Assembly: GCF_036409475.1 (NCBI RefSeq)
Contig: NZ_JAYRCK010000021.1
Coordinates: 1-64,000 of the forward strand
From: Scandinavium sp036409475
GTDB taxonomy: Bacteria; Pseudomonadota; Gammaproteobacteria; Enterobacterales; Enterobacteriaceae
Reading direction: 5' to 3'
DNA length: 64,000 nucleotides
Shown here: positions 52,444 to 61,788 of the stretch, piece by piece
Numbering within the stretch: position 1 is the first letter of the stretch
How the letters are laid out: every line of letters starts with the position of its first letter
The notes under the pieces: generated by a model
Databases searched by the model: none
The model's input: the letters and a program-made list of their open reading frames with translations, nothing else
Told to the model about the DNA's origin: nothing
Position numbers and translations under genes: made by a program

Positions 52444-53622
52444 ATGTTTGAAAAGCGCCACCGGATAACATTGCTGTTCAATGCCAATAAAGCCTATGAC
52501 CGACAGGTCGTTGAAGGCGTGGGTGAATACCTTCAGGCTTCGCAGTCCGAATGGGACATCTTTATTGAAGAAGATTTTCGCGCCCGTATCGAAAATATCA
52601 AAGAGTGGCTCGGTGACGGCGTCATTGCTGATTATGACGATCCCGAAATTGAAGCGCTGCTGGCAGACGTTGAGGTTCCCATCATTGGCGTCGGCGGTTC
52701 TTACCATCGCCCGGAGCACTATCCGGCCGTGCACTATATCGCAACGGATAACTATGCTCTGGTCGAAACCGCCTTTCTGCATTTGAAAGAAAAAGGTGTT
52801 CACCGTTTTGCCTTTTATGGTCTGCCCTCTTCCAGCGGTAAACGCTGGGCGGTGGAGCGCGAACACGCTTTTTGCCAGATAGTGGCCAAAGAGAAGTACC
52901 GCGGCGTGGTGTATCAGGGGCAAGAAACCGCGCCTGAAAACTGGCAGCATGCGCAAAACCGCCTCGCGGATTGGCTGCAAACGCTACCGCCGCAAACCGG
53001 CATTATCGCCGTCACGGATGCGCGTGCTCGCCATGTCCTGCAGGCCTGCGAGCATTTGCATATTCCGGTCCCCGAAAAGCTGTGCGTGATTGGCATCGAT
53101 AACGAAGAGCTGACACGCTACCTGTCTCGTGTGGCGCTTTCTTCTGTTGCTCAGGGTACCCGTCAAATGGGTTATCAGGCAGCGAAGTTGCTGCACCGTT
53201 TGCTGGATGAAGAAAATCTGCCATTGCAGCGCCTGCTGGTGCCACCCGTTCGCGTGGTGGAGAGGCGTTCCACAGACTACCGTTCGCTTGACGATCCGGC
53301 GGTGATTCAGGCGATGCACTACATCCGCAATAACGCCTGCAAGGGAATTAAGGTGGAACAAGTGCTGGATGCAGTAGGCATCTCGCGCTCGAATCTGGAG
53401 AAACGCTTCAAAGAAGAAGTGGGGGAAACCATTCATGCGGTGATCCACAGCGAAAAGCTGGAGAAAGCCCGCAGCCTGCTGGTGTCCACTTCCCTGTCAA
53501 TCAATGAGATTTCGCAGATGTGCGGCTACCCGTCGTTGCAGTATTTCTATTCGGTGTTCAAGAAAGAGTACGACACCACGCCGAAGGAATACCGTGAACG
53601 CTTCGGTGAGGCGCTGGTTTAG
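52444..53622 (+). CDS. xylR: Xylose operon activator XylR
   Basis: A 392-residue regulator. The N-terminal part is a LacI/periplasmic-binding-type sensor domain (FNANKAYDRQVVEGVGEY), and the last 100 residues are an AraC DNA-binding domain with ISRSNLEKRFKEEVGETIH and ISQMCGYPSLQYF. Binds D-xylose and activates xylAB and xylFGH. The ATG at 52444 gives the E. coli length. Confidence 0.97.
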   Translation: MFEKRHRITLLFNANKAYDRQVVEGVGEYLQASQSEWDIFIEEDFRARIENIKEWLGDGVIADYDDPEIEALLADVEVPIIGVGGSYHRPEHYPAVHYIATDNYALVETAFLHLKEKGVHRFAFYGLPSSSGKRWAVEREHAFCQIVAKEKYRGVVYQGQETAPENWQHAQNRLADWLQTLPPQTGIIAVTDARARHVLQACEHLHIPVPEKLCVIGIDNEELTRYLSRVALSSVAQGTRQMGYQAAKLLHRLLDEENLPLQRLLVPPVRVVERRSTDYRSLDDPAVIQAMHYIRNNACKGIKVEQVLDAVGISRSNLEKRFKEEVGETIHAVIHSEKLEKARSLLVSTSLSINEISQMCGYPSLQYFYSVFKKEYDTTPKEYRERFGEALV

Positions 53623-53639
53623 CCCTATTGCAGAAACAA

Positions 53640-53664
53640 AAACGCCTTCCGGAGGGAAGGCGTT
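53640..53664. terminator. Bidirectional terminator xylR/bax
   Basis: AACGCCTTCC-GGAG-GGAAGGCGTT. On the minus strand it is followed by a T-rich tail, and on the plus strand it lies just after xylR. Confidence 0.8.
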
Positions 53665-53711
53665 TCAGCATATTAGCCGCTAGTCATTGCTCGGGCTTAC
53701 AGTTTTTGTAG

Positions 53712-53737
53712 GCCGGGTAAGCATCGCGCCACCCGGC
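53712..53737. repeat. REP element in the xylR-bax gap
   Basis: GCCGGGTAAGCATCGCGCCACCCGGC forms an imperfect stem, typical of enterobacterial REP units, immediately downstream of bax (given in two parts: GCCGGGTAAGCATC and GCGCCACCCGGC). Confidence 0.65.
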
Positions 53738-53746
53738 AATGCTGCA

Positions 53747-54574
53747 TTACATATGCGCAGCAATCAGACGCTGGTTATCCTGGTACATACTGAACAGGTA
53801 GTTGTTGTAGCTTGAACCACGCGTTGAGTAGCCTTTCAGCTTGTGGATCATCGCGCTGGCCGTCACTTCCTGGTCCGTTTTACGCAACTGCGCGCGGGAC
53901 TTACGGAAAGAGGCATAAGCCGGGTGCGTATTCAGATTCACCACGTACGCTTCAACAGACTCTTTCACTGAATCAAAGTGAGAGTAGCCCTTCACTTTAC
54001 CCGTTCCTGACGGACACTTACCGCGCCCACACTTCATACCGAACAGGTTGTTGTTGCTACGCGCGAGTTTTGACGTGCCCCAGCCGCTTTCTGCTGCGGC
54101 CATGGTCGCAACCATGCTACCCGGAATGATATCCACGCGTTCCAGCAGCGAGTTCCACGGAATTTTGCGGGTATTCCCGGACCAGCTAATTTTATAACGC
54201 TGGGAAATCCCTTTCAGGCGCGTACGCTCGGACGGTGACCAATGACCGTCATACTGTTTGGACACAAGCCAGTTACGATCGGCAGTAATCGCCGCATTTT
54301 GACTGGTAATATAAGGCATTACGGTCCGGAGAAACGCTTTTTTCCTTGGTGTCCCGGAAGGGTATTTTCGCAAATCAGGAAGTGAACGACTCTTTGCACT
54401 ATTGCGAGAATACTCTTGTTTACTGCTAACCTTACTATTACTGCTTGTCTTTATTATCGGGGCTTTATGACTCGTTGTTGCTGTGTGCGTCTTTGCCAGC
54501 ACGCCACCTGAAAATGCACAGGTGAGTAACATGAGTATCGCAGCCCCATATTGTCGAATGGGAGTCGATATCAT
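53747..54574 (-). CDS. bax: Bax, glucosaminidase-family peptidoglycan hydrolase-like protein
   Basis: A 275-residue protein with a signal peptide (MISTPIRQYGAAILMLLTCA region). The C-terminal domain is of the FlgJ/mannosyl-glycoprotein GlcNAcase type: MAAAESGWGTSKLARSNNN holds the catalytic Glu and NLFGMKC follows. Length is close to E. coli Bax (274). ATG at 54574 has AGGAG upstream; a longer frame to 54673 lacks one. Peptidoglycan cleavage is inferred from the family. Confidence 0.92.
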   Translation of the reverse strand: MISTPIRQYGAAILMLLTCAFSGGVLAKTHTATTSHKAPIIKTSSNSKVSSKQEYSRNSAKSRSLPDLRKYPSGTPRKKAFLRTVMPYITSQNAAITADRNWLVSKQYDGHWSPSERTRLKGISQRYKISWSGNTRKIPWNSLLERVDIIPGSMVATMAAAESGWGTSKLARSNNNLFGMKCGRGKCPSGTGKVKGYSHFDSVKESVEAYVVNLNTHPAYASFRKSRAQLRKTDQEVTASAMIHKLKGYSTRGSSYNNYLFSMYQDNQRLIAAHM

Positions 54575-54889
54575 TAGGTCTCCTGGTCGGATAAATGCAT
54601 TCCAACACCTTGTATTTTTCGTAAATTCGAGAAATGAATTACAAATCATATCAAAAATACCCCACCGGCGCACCCAAAGAAATAGTCAAAATCTGAAACG
54701 ATGTCATGCATGATTTGCTTTATTTCGCCTCATATTCCTGAAATTGCACGGCTTATCGCAGAAAATTAACGGCATTTTTGAGCCCGATCACTCACCCTTT
54801 CACATCCTCCCCTGGATTCCCCTGCAAGGAGGAGTTAGCGCTGGCATAACGCTGGCAAAATGAGAAAAAACTGACAACAGGTGATCGGA
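54575..54889 (+). promoter_or_regulatory. bax-malS divergent region with candidate MalT box
   Basis: About 315 bp without a gene. CATCCTCCCC at 54803-54812 is, on the minus strand, GGGGAGGATG, close to the MalT box GGGGAKGAGG. A second G-rich block (AAGGAGGAG) follows at 54826-54834. E. coli malS is a MalT target, so maltose control is likely. Confidence 0.5.
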
Positions 54890-56920
54890 ATGAAACTTGC
54901 CGCTCTGCTTCCTCTTCTGCTGCCCGGCATGGCGCTGGCGGCATGGACTTCTGCGGATTTCCCCGCCTTTACGCCGGAAGGCACCGGGAAGTTTGTCAGT
55001 CAGCAAAAGCTCGCGAAGGGTACTCGTCCTTTAACTTTACATTTTGACCAGCAGTGCTGGCAGCCTTCCGGCACTGTCAAACTGAACGAGATGCTTTCGC
55101 TGGAACCTTGCCATGGCACTCCGCCACAATGGCGGCTTTTTCGCGACGGTTTATACACGTTAACGCTCGATGCCCGCTCGGGCACGCCAACGCTGATGTT
55201 GGGTGTGGAAAGTGCCACCGCAGATACGGCAAAAGTTGAAGTTCGCCAATGCCCTCGTTGGGATGGAAAACCGCTCACGGTGGATGTCAGCAAAACGTTT
55301 GCAGAAGGCAGCAAAGTTCGTGATTTTTACAGCGGACAAACCGTCGTGGTCAGCAATGGCAAAATCACACTTCAACCCGATCCCAGCAGCAACGGGCTGC
55401 TGTTGCTGGAAAATGCGCAAACAGCCGAACCAGCCGCTTTTGACTGGCACAACGCAACCGTCTACTTCGTTCTCACAGACCGTTATGTGAACGGTAATCC
55501 CGCCAACGACAACAGCTATGGCCGCCATAAAGACGGCATGCAGGAGACAGGCACATTCCACGGCGGCGATCTGCAAGGGCTCACGACTAAACTGGATTAT
55601 CTGCAGCAGTTAGGCATCAACGCGCTGTGGATTAGCTCCCCTCTTGAGCAAATCCACGGTTGGGTGGGCGGCGGTACCAAGGGCGATTTCCCGCATTACG
55701 CCTATCACGGCTACTACCCGCAGGACTGGACAAAGCTCGACGCCAATATGGGAGCGGAAGACGATTTACGCCAGTTGGTCGACGAAGCCCATAAGCGCGG
55801 CATTCGCGTGCTGTTTGACGTCGTGATGAACCATACGGGCTACGCCACGCTGGCTGATATGCAGCAATACCAGTTTGGCGCGCTTTATCTGCAAGGCGAT
55901 GAGTTGAAGAAAACGCTGGGCGAACACTGGACCGACTGGAAGCCCGGCGCTGGGCAAAGCTGGCACAGCTTTAATGATTACATTAACTTCAGCGACAAAG
56001 CTGCCTGGGACAAATGGTGGGGCAAGCAGTGGATTCGCACCGATATCGGCGATTATGACAACCCCGGCTTTGACGATTTGAGGATGTCACTCGCCTTTTT
56101 ACCTGACCTGAAAACCGAATCGAAAGCTGTGTCAGGCTTGCCTGTTTTCTATCAGCACAAACCTGATACCGCCGCCAAAGCGATCGCGGGCTACACGCCG
56201 CGGGATTATCTCACTCATTGGTTGAGCCAATGGGTTAGGGATTACGGCATTGATGGCTTCCGGGTTGATACCGCTAAACACGTCGAACTTCCGGCGTGGG
56301 ATCAGCTCAAAACGCAAGCCACAGCAGCGCTGGCAGAATGGAAAAAAGCGAATCCAGACAAAGCCCTGGATAACTCACCTTTCTGGATGACGGGTGAAGC
56401 CTGGGGCCACGGCGTGATGCAAAGTGAATACTATCGCCACGGTTTCGATGCGATGATCAACTTTGATTACCAGGACCAGGCGGCAAAAGCGGTCGATTGT
56501 TTCGCCACTGTCGACATGACCTGGCAGCACATGGCCGAGAGCCTTCAGAGCTTCAACGTGCTGAGTTATCTTTCTTCCCACGACACTCGCCTGTTCCGTG
56601 ATGGAGGAAGTGAAGCGGCTGAACTGCTGATGCTTGCCCCAGGTGCTGTGCAAATTTTCTATGGTGACGAATCTGATCGTCCGTTTGGGCCCACCGGTTC
56701 CGATCCGTTACAGGGCACGCGTTCAGACATGAACTGGCAGGATGTTAGCGGCAAAAACGCGGCAACGGTTGCTCACTGGCAGAAACTCGGTCAGTTCCGC
56801 GCCCGCCATCCGGCGATTGGGATGGGCAAGCAAACCACGCTCTCTTTATCACAAGGCTATGGATTCGTCCGTGAACGCGGTGAAGATAAAGTCATGGTCG
56901 TCTGGGCCGGAAAACCCTGA
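54890..56920 (+). CDS. malS: Periplasmic alpha-amylase MalS
   Basis: A 676-residue GH13 enzyme, exact E. coli length with the ATG at 54890. Signal peptide at 1-17. The GH13 conserved regions are present: DVVMNHTGY, GFRVDTAKHVE (nucleophile Asp), GEAWGHG (acid Glu) and YLSSHDTRLF. It cleaves maltodextrins in the periplasm, releasing mainly maltohexaose from chain ends. Confidence 0.97.
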   Translation: MKLAALLPLLLPGMALAAWTSADFPAFTPEGTGKFVSQQKLAKGTRPLTLHFDQQCWQPSGTVKLNEMLSLEPCHGTPPQWRLFRDGLYTLTLDARSGTPTLMLGVESATADTAKVEVRQCPRWDGKPLTVDVSKTFAEGSKVRDFYSGQTVVVSNGKITLQPDPSSNGLLLLENAQTAEPAAFDWHNATVYFVLTDRYVNGNPANDNSYGRHKDGMQETGTFHGGDLQGLTTKLDYLQQLGINALWISSPLEQIHGWVGGGTKGDFPHYAYHGYYPQDWTKLDANMGAEDDLRQLVDEAHKRGIRVLFDVVMNHTGYATLADMQQYQFGALYLQGDELKKTLGEHWTDWKPGAGQSWHSFNDYINFSDKAAWDKWWGKQWIRTDIGDYDNPGFDDLRMSLAFLPDLKTESKAVSGLPVFYQHKPDTAAKAIAGYTPRDYLTHWLSQWVRDYGIDGFRVDTAKHVELPAWDQLKTQATAALAEWKKANPDKALDNSPFWMTGEAWGHGVMQSEYYRHGFDAMINFDYQDQAAKAVDCFATVDMTWQHMAESLQSFNVLSYLSSHDTRLFRDGGSEAAELLMLAPGAVQIFYGDESDRPFGPTGSDPLQGTRSDMNWQDVSGKNAATVAHWQKLGQFRARHPAIGMGKQTTLSLSQGYGFVRERGEDKVMVVWAGKP

Positions 56921-57077
56921 CCAAAACAAAATCCCTCTTCAGCCTGCAGAGGGATCGTCCATCTCACTTTAAAACTTCAGCACAAATGCCTGAACCAGGC
57001 GCGCTCCGGCAGTTTGCACCTCACTGGCGCAGGGGGTATGGTTAGCCCCTGAACCCAGATCAACTACACACCTGCAT

Positions 57078-58334
57078 ATGACTTTTTCAGCTTTTGGCGA
57101 CAAATTCACCCGTCATTCCGGTATCACCCGCCTGATGGAAGACCTTAACGATGGCCTGCGCACGCCCGGTGCCATCATGCTTGGCGGCGGTAACCCGGCG
57201 CAGATCCCGCAGATGAACACCTATTTTCATCAGCTGCTGGCGGACATGCTGGAAAGCGGTAAAGCCACGGAAGCCCTGTGTAACTATGATGGCCCGCAGG
57301 GGAAATCAGAGCTGCTGGCCCTGCTGGCGGAGATGCTGCGTGAAGAACTGGGTTGGGATATCGACCCACAGAATATTGCACTAACAAACGGCAGCCAGAG
57401 CGCGTTTTTCTACTTGTTCAATCTCTTCGCCGGCCGCCGCGCCGACGGTTCGACTCGTAAAGTGCTGTTCCCGCTGACGCCGGAATACATCGGTTATGCC
57501 GATTCTGGCCTCGAAGACGATTTGTTTGTCTCTGCGCGCCCGAACATCGAGCTGCTGCCAGAAGGCCAGTTCAAGTATCACGTGGACTTTGAACATCTGC
57601 GTGTCACTGAAGAGACCGGGATGATTTGTGTCTCGCGCCCGACCAACCCTACGGGCAATGTGATCACCGATGAAGAGCTGATGAAGCTCGACGTGCTGGC
57701 CAACCAACACGGCATTCCGCTGGTTATCGATAACGCTTACGGTGTGCCGTTCCCGGGCATTATCTTTAGCGAAGCGCGCCCGCTGTGGAACCCCAATATC
57801 GTGTTGTGCATGAGCCTGTCCAAACTCGGCCTGCCGGGCAGCCGCTGCGGGATAATCATCGCCAACGAGAAAATCATCAGCGCCATCAGCAACATGAACG
57901 GAATTATCAGCCTGTCGCCAGGCGGTATTGGCCCAGCCATGATGTGCGAAATGATCAAGCGCAAAGACCTGCTGCGTCTTTCAGAAACGGTTATTAAGCC
58001 TTTCTATTACCAGCGCGTTCAGGAAACTATCGCCATTATCCGCCGTTACTTGCCGGAAGAGCGTTGCCTGATTCATAAGCCCGAAGGCGCCATTTTCCTT
58101 TGGCTGTGGTTTAAAGACTTGCCAGTCACCACTGAAGTGCTCTATCAGCGTCTGAAAAAGCGCGGTGTGTTGATGGTACCGGGTGATTTCTTCTTCCCAG
58201 GGCTCGATAAACCGTGGCCGCATACGCATCAGTGCATGCGCATGAATTATGTCCCTGAGCCCGATAAAATCGAAGCGGGGGTCAAAATTCTTGCCGAGGA
58301 AATAGAATTAGCCTGGCAAGAGAGCGGTTGTTAA
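57078..58334 (+). CDS. avtA: Valine-pyruvate aminotransferase
   Basis: A 418-residue class I aminotransferase that makes valine from 2-ketoisovalerate with alanine as donor. The PLP region reads SLSKLGLPGSRCGI with the Schiff-base Lys, and SRPTNPTGNV is the family PLP-contact motif. Start at MTFSAFGDKFTRHSG matches E. coli AvtA (417). Confidence 0.96.
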   Translation: MTFSAFGDKFTRHSGITRLMEDLNDGLRTPGAIMLGGGNPAQIPQMNTYFHQLLADMLESGKATEALCNYDGPQGKSELLALLAEMLREELGWDIDPQNIALTNGSQSAFFYLFNLFAGRRADGSTRKVLFPLTPEYIGYADSGLEDDLFVSARPNIELLPEGQFKYHVDFEHLRVTEETGMICVSRPTNPTGNVITDEELMKLDVLANQHGIPLVIDNAYGVPFPGIIFSEARPLWNPNIVLCMSLSKLGLPGSRCGIIIANEKIISAISNMNGIISLSPGGIGPAMMCEMIKRKDLLRLSETVIKPFYYQRVQETIAIIRRYLPEERCLIHKPEGAIFLWLWFKDLPVTTEVLYQRLKKRGVLMVPGDFFFPGLDKPWPHTHQCMRMNYVPEPDKIEAGVKILAEEIELAWQESGC

Positions 58335-58339
58335 ATAAA

Positions 58340-58368
58340 AGGGCTCTGAATAACAGGGCCCATTTTTT
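58340..58368 (+). terminator. Rho-independent terminator of avtA
   Basis: GGGCTCTG-AATAA-CAGGGCCC (one G-U pair) followed by ATTTTTTT, 6 bp after the avtA stop. Confidence 0.88.
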
Positions 58369-58688
58369 TCCGTGATCGGCAGCGTAAAACAAAGATATAT
58401 TCCTCATTTAAAACCCTCGTTCATTTATTAGGATTACTCTTAAATTTCTCCGATATTTAATTACCGCTCCATGACAAAGCACACTATTTAGCTGCACTTA
58501 ACTAAAACAATAATCGCAACCTGTTGTTTTAAAATAACACCATAACGAAGCGGTTATCTTCCTATTATATGAAACTTCAACAAACCCGAAATTTTTTCTC
58601 TGCTCATTCCTTAGGCCAGTGCAGCTCTTCTATTTCCACATACACTCATTAATACGCCGCCCGGCGTTTTATTTAGTGGAGTATGGTT
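58369..58688 (+). promoter_or_regulatory. Upstream region of the repeat lipoprotein gene
   Basis: About 320 bp, AT-rich, with no gene. TATTATATG near 58562 could be part of a -10 element. GCCGCCCGGCG near 58656 is a short palindrome just before the ribosome site. Confidence 0.35.
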
Positions 58689-59933
58689 ATGGCCTCGAAT
58701 AACGTTAGCCACTTAAGCGTTATCGCAGTGGCGGTGCTACTCGCATTTTCTCTTTCCGCCTGCAGCGGTAGCGGAGGCGGAAGTCATTCAACTGCAAAAA
58801 CAAACCCAACGACTGGCAGCAGCGGATCAGGCTCCGATGACGGCAGCGGTGGCGGCACGACAGCCAATAATGGTGGCGGTAATGGTTCCGGCAGTGGAGG
58901 AACAGGCACTGGCGGCGGTGGTACCGGAACCGGTGGCGGAGGAACGGGTACCGGCAGTGGTGGTACCGGAACCGGTGGCGGAGGAACGGGTACCGGCAGT
59001 GGCGGCACAGGAACCGGTGGCGGAGGAACAGGCTCCGGTGGAGGCACCTCTACGGCAGCGCTGAACAATGTCCTGAGCGATACGGGTAAAACCGTGACCG
59101 CCGTCGGCACCACAGTCGACAGCCTCGGCAGCCAGTTGCCAACCAATAACCCGGTGACCTCAACAGTCTCCACCACAGTCACCGGCGTGGGTGATGCCGT
59201 GTCTACCGTCGGGACGGGTGTCACAACCGGGATAGGCAACCCAACCAATCCTAACGGCATCGGCACCACGGTGAAAGGTGTGACCACCACCGTAACCTCG
59301 CTTGGGAATACGGTTTCCACGGTCGGCACCGATCTTGCCAGCACCACGTCCGGCACCCCGCTTGGCGGTGTGACAGGCGTTGCAGGCAATGTTGTTAACA
59401 GCACCGGACAGCTTGTCAGCAATACCGGTACCGGCCTCACCAGCACAGTGAACAGCGCTGGCGTGACCAAACTGACTACCGGCACGACTACCGTCGTAGA
59501 TAAAACCCTCGGAGGCGTGCAGGGTGTGACTCAGGAAGTCGGCACCACAACTGGCCTTGGCGCACCGGTTAATAATCTGCTGACTCAGGTTGGCACGACC
59601 GTCAGCGATGTGGGTACCAAAGTCGGCAGCAGTAACACAGGGTTGAACGGTGTTGGTCAGGTGGTTCAGAACGTTGGGCAAACGGTGACGGACACCGGTG
59701 GCCTCGTTAAACCAGCCTCATCGTCCACCAGCAGCGGCGGCAATGTGTCTGCCAACGCCTCGGTGAATACCAACAACAACGGACTTGTCGCCAACGTGAA
59801 CACTACCGTCAATACCCTTACGGCAGGTGTGACCGCCAGCGCAGGCACAACAACGCAGAGTAGCGCCAACACCAATCCGCTGAACGGGCTGAATACGCTT
59901 GTCGGCGGCATTCTGAAACCGAAACAAAACTAA
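58689..59933 (+). CDS. Gly/Thr-rich repeat (collagen-like annotated type) surface lipoprotein
   Basis: A 414-residue protein. The ATG at 58689 is preferred because GGAG lies 7 bases upstream; the ATG at 58683 is only 1 base from it. Signal peptide with lipobox LSAC, and Ser at +2, predicts an outer-membrane lipoprotein. Residues about 30-120 are nearly all Gly, Ser and Thr, including 14-residue GTGTGGGGTGTGSG repeats. The rest (about 130-410) is a weakly repetitive V-G-T-T-V/T-V-x-x-V-G pattern with no Cys and few charged or aromatic residues. The FhaC-like transporter gene starts 88 bp downstream, so this is the likely passenger or partner. It lacks the TPS secretion domain of ordinary TpsA proteins. 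Confidence 0.7.
   Translation: MASNNVSHLSVIAVAVLLAFSLSACSGSGGGSHSTAKTNPTTGSSGSGSDDGSGGGTTANNGGGNGSGSGGTGTGGGGTGTGGGGTGTGSGGTGTGGGGTGTGSGGTGTGGGGTGSGGGTSTAALNNVLSDTGKTVTAVGTTVDSLGSQLPTNNPVTSTVSTTVTGVGDAVSTVGTGVTTGIGNPTNPNGIGTTVKGVTTTVTSLGNTVSTVGTDLASTTSGTPLGGVTGVAGNVVNSTGQLVSNTGTGLTSTVNSAGVTKLTTGTTTVVDKTLGGVQGVTQEVGTTTGLGAPVNNLLTQVGTTVSDVGTKVGSSNTGLNGVGQVVQNVGQTVTDTGGLVKPASSSTSSGGNVSANASVNTNNNGLVANVNTTVNTLTAGVTASAGTTTQSSANTNPLNGLNTLVGGILKPKQN
58890..59045 (+). repeat. 42-bp coding minisatellite in the lipoprotein gene
   Basis: Two near-perfect 42-bp units (58920-58961 and 58962-59003), a partial third, and related sequence on both sides. Each unit encodes 14 Gly/Thr/Ser residues, so loss or gain of a unit keeps the frame. 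Confidence 0.85.
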
Positions 59934-60021
59934 GATGGTCTTTTCTGTGCCCCCGGGCCAGGGGGCACATTTCACAGCAGTGACCACCCGCGAAGACGGG
60001 ACTAAGAACAGGGATTGCACT

Positions 60022-61737
60022 ATGAAACAGCACGCTTATTTTGCGCTGCCTGCTCTGCTCTTGCTGAGCCTGGCTCGCGCCGATACTCTGCCCGCCATTA
60101 TCGACCCCAGCAACCCGGCCAAAGCCGCGCCGGATATCGCGCCGCCTGCACCTGCAACCCCTGCGCCGAAAGTGACTGTCCAAAAACCGGAGTCCAGACT
60201 GACGCCGGATACGCCTATCCAGGTCAATCATATTCAGTTCATTGGCGGCACCGTTTACCCGCTAAAGTCATTGCTGCAACCTTTTCGCCCCTACGCGAAC
60301 AAAACCATTCCGCTAAAGACGCTGGCGGGGCTGGTGAACGATATCACCCAGCGCTACAAAGCTGACGGTTATCCACTTTCCTACGCCTGGCTGCCGGATA
60401 ACAACTTTCAGGGCGGCAACATCAAAATCGTGCTGGTTGAAGGTTACGTCGCGCACAGCGATATCAACAGCAACAATCCGGATGTCGCCGCTCGCCTGAA
60501 AAGGTTGTCTGAAAAAATCATGGCGGAAAAGCCGCTCACGCAGGACACTTTCGACCGCTACAGCCAGCTGATGACCCAAACACCCGGCGTGCCCATTGAA
60601 GCAAATGCCCAGTTGCCGAAGAACATTTATGGTGCTGCCGCGATGCAAGTCACTGGCATGCAGCCGCACATCTGGGATATCTCTTCCACGCTCGACACAC
60701 GTAAAGGCCAGAATCTGGCGCTGGTCAACGGCACGTTAAGCAACCTGACAAGCTATGGCGATCAGCTTGGCGTGGCGACGCTGATCCCGCTCGATAAAGA
60801 CACGCGCAAGACTTACCTCGGCCTGAACTGGCAGCAGTTTTTGAACGACGAAGGGCTGACCATGCAGCTTAAAGGCAGCTATTACCGCGAAAATCCGCAG
60901 GATTTCACGCCGTTGCTCTCGCTGCCAAACAACATCACCGTGGATGCGCGACAAAAATCGACGCAGTACAACGGCGGCGTCAGCTTTGGCTATCCGCTGA
61001 TCCTGACCCGCAAAAAACAGCTCAATCTCACTGGCGGCTTCGATTACACCGATCGCCGTGATGATTACGATTTGCAGGCAAAACTCGGCGGGCAAACTTA
61101 CGGCCTCGACACTCAGCACCAGCACGTGCGTTACCCGGCCTTCGAATTAGGCATTAACGGCGCGCGCAATTTCGACACCGCCAGCGTCAGCAGCCGCCTC
61201 ACGCTGCGCCAGGGCATTGATGGGCTGGGCGCTGATGCCGCGCCTTCACAAGGAACAGACCTTAATTTTACGCTGTGGAAAGGGTATCTGGATGCGGCGT
61301 GGATGATGGCCGAAAACTGGAAGCTTTCGACGTCATGGGAAGGAGACTGGTCGAACAATGATTTGCCGGAGCCGGAACGCGTCAGCTTCGGCGCACAGCA
61401 TTTTGGTCGAGGCTATCAGGACAGCGAAGCCAGCGGCGATTACGGTTACGGCGGCCAGCTTGAACTGCGCTATCTGCACATGCGCAAAGACAGCACCTGG
61501 CTTGCGACCATTCAACCCTATGTGCTCACCGACACAGCGCAAACCTGGTACAACCAACCAGGCTTTCGCCATCAGCGCCTCGGTTCAGTCGCAGCCGGGG
61601 TGATGGTGGGCGATAACCGCCATTACAGCGTCAGCGTCGAAGCCGCAAAACCCGTCGGCGATGTGCCAACAGACAATAACAATCGAGACTGGCGTTACAG
61701 CCTGACGCTGACGTGGAATTTTAACAATCTGCGGTAA
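60022..61737 (+). CDS. ShlB/FhaC/HecB-family outer-membrane transporter (TpsB-like)
   Basis: A 571-residue protein from the ATG at 60022. Signal peptide ends near LARA; a Pro/Ala-rich segment covers about 25-55. A POTRA domain lies at about 68-150 (IQVNHIQFIGGTVYPLKSL to VLVEGYV), followed by a 16-strand-type barrel. FGAQHFGRGYQDSEASGDYG is the loop-6 motif of Omp85/TpsB proteins (GRGY for VRGY), and the protein ends in strand LTLTWNFNNLR. TpsB proteins secrete or surface-expose a partner encoded next door, here the repeat lipoprotein. No classical TpsA with an N-terminal haemagglutination domain is present. Confidence 0.85.
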   Translation: MKQHAYFALPALLLLSLARADTLPAIIDPSNPAKAAPDIAPPAPATPAPKVTVQKPESRLTPDTPIQVNHIQFIGGTVYPLKSLLQPFRPYANKTIPLKTLAGLVNDITQRYKADGYPLSYAWLPDNNFQGGNIKIVLVEGYVAHSDINSNNPDVAARLKRLSEKIMAEKPLTQDTFDRYSQLMTQTPGVPIEANAQLPKNIYGAAAMQVTGMQPHIWDISSTLDTRKGQNLALVNGTLSNLTSYGDQLGVATLIPLDKDTRKTYLGLNWQQFLNDEGLTMQLKGSYYRENPQDFTPLLSLPNNITVDARQKSTQYNGGVSFGYPLILTRKKQLNLTGGFDYTDRRDDYDLQAKLGGQTYGLDTQHQHVRYPAFELGINGARNFDTASVSSRLTLRQGIDGLGADAAPSQGTDLNFTLWKGYLDAAWMMAENWKLSTSWEGDWSNNDLPEPERVSFGAQHFGRGYQDSEASGDYGYGGQLELRYLHMRKDSTWLATIQPYVLTDTAQTWYNQPGFRHQRLGSVAAGVMVGDNRHYSVSVEAAKPVGDVPTDNNNRDWRYSLTLTWNFNNLR

Positions 61738-61748
61738 TCACAAGAAAT

Positions 61749-61776
61749 ACAGGCATAGGGCAAATCACTCTATGCC
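61749..61776. terminator. Inverted repeat after the TpsB-like gene
   Basis: AGGCATAG and CTATGCCT pair across 11 nt in the 51-bp convergent gap to the chitinase gene. There is no strong T-tract. Confidence 0.45.
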
Positions 61777-61788
61777 TGATCCCGCTAA

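Noticed and set aside
58890..59045. CRISPR array
   Set aside because: The repeats are contiguous, in frame, have no unique spacers and encode Gly/Thr units.
58784..59485. A Pro/Val-rich open frame antisense to the repeat lipoprotein
   Set aside because: The composition is simply the complement of Gly/Thr codons; the plus-strand frame has a signal peptide, lipobox and ribosome site.
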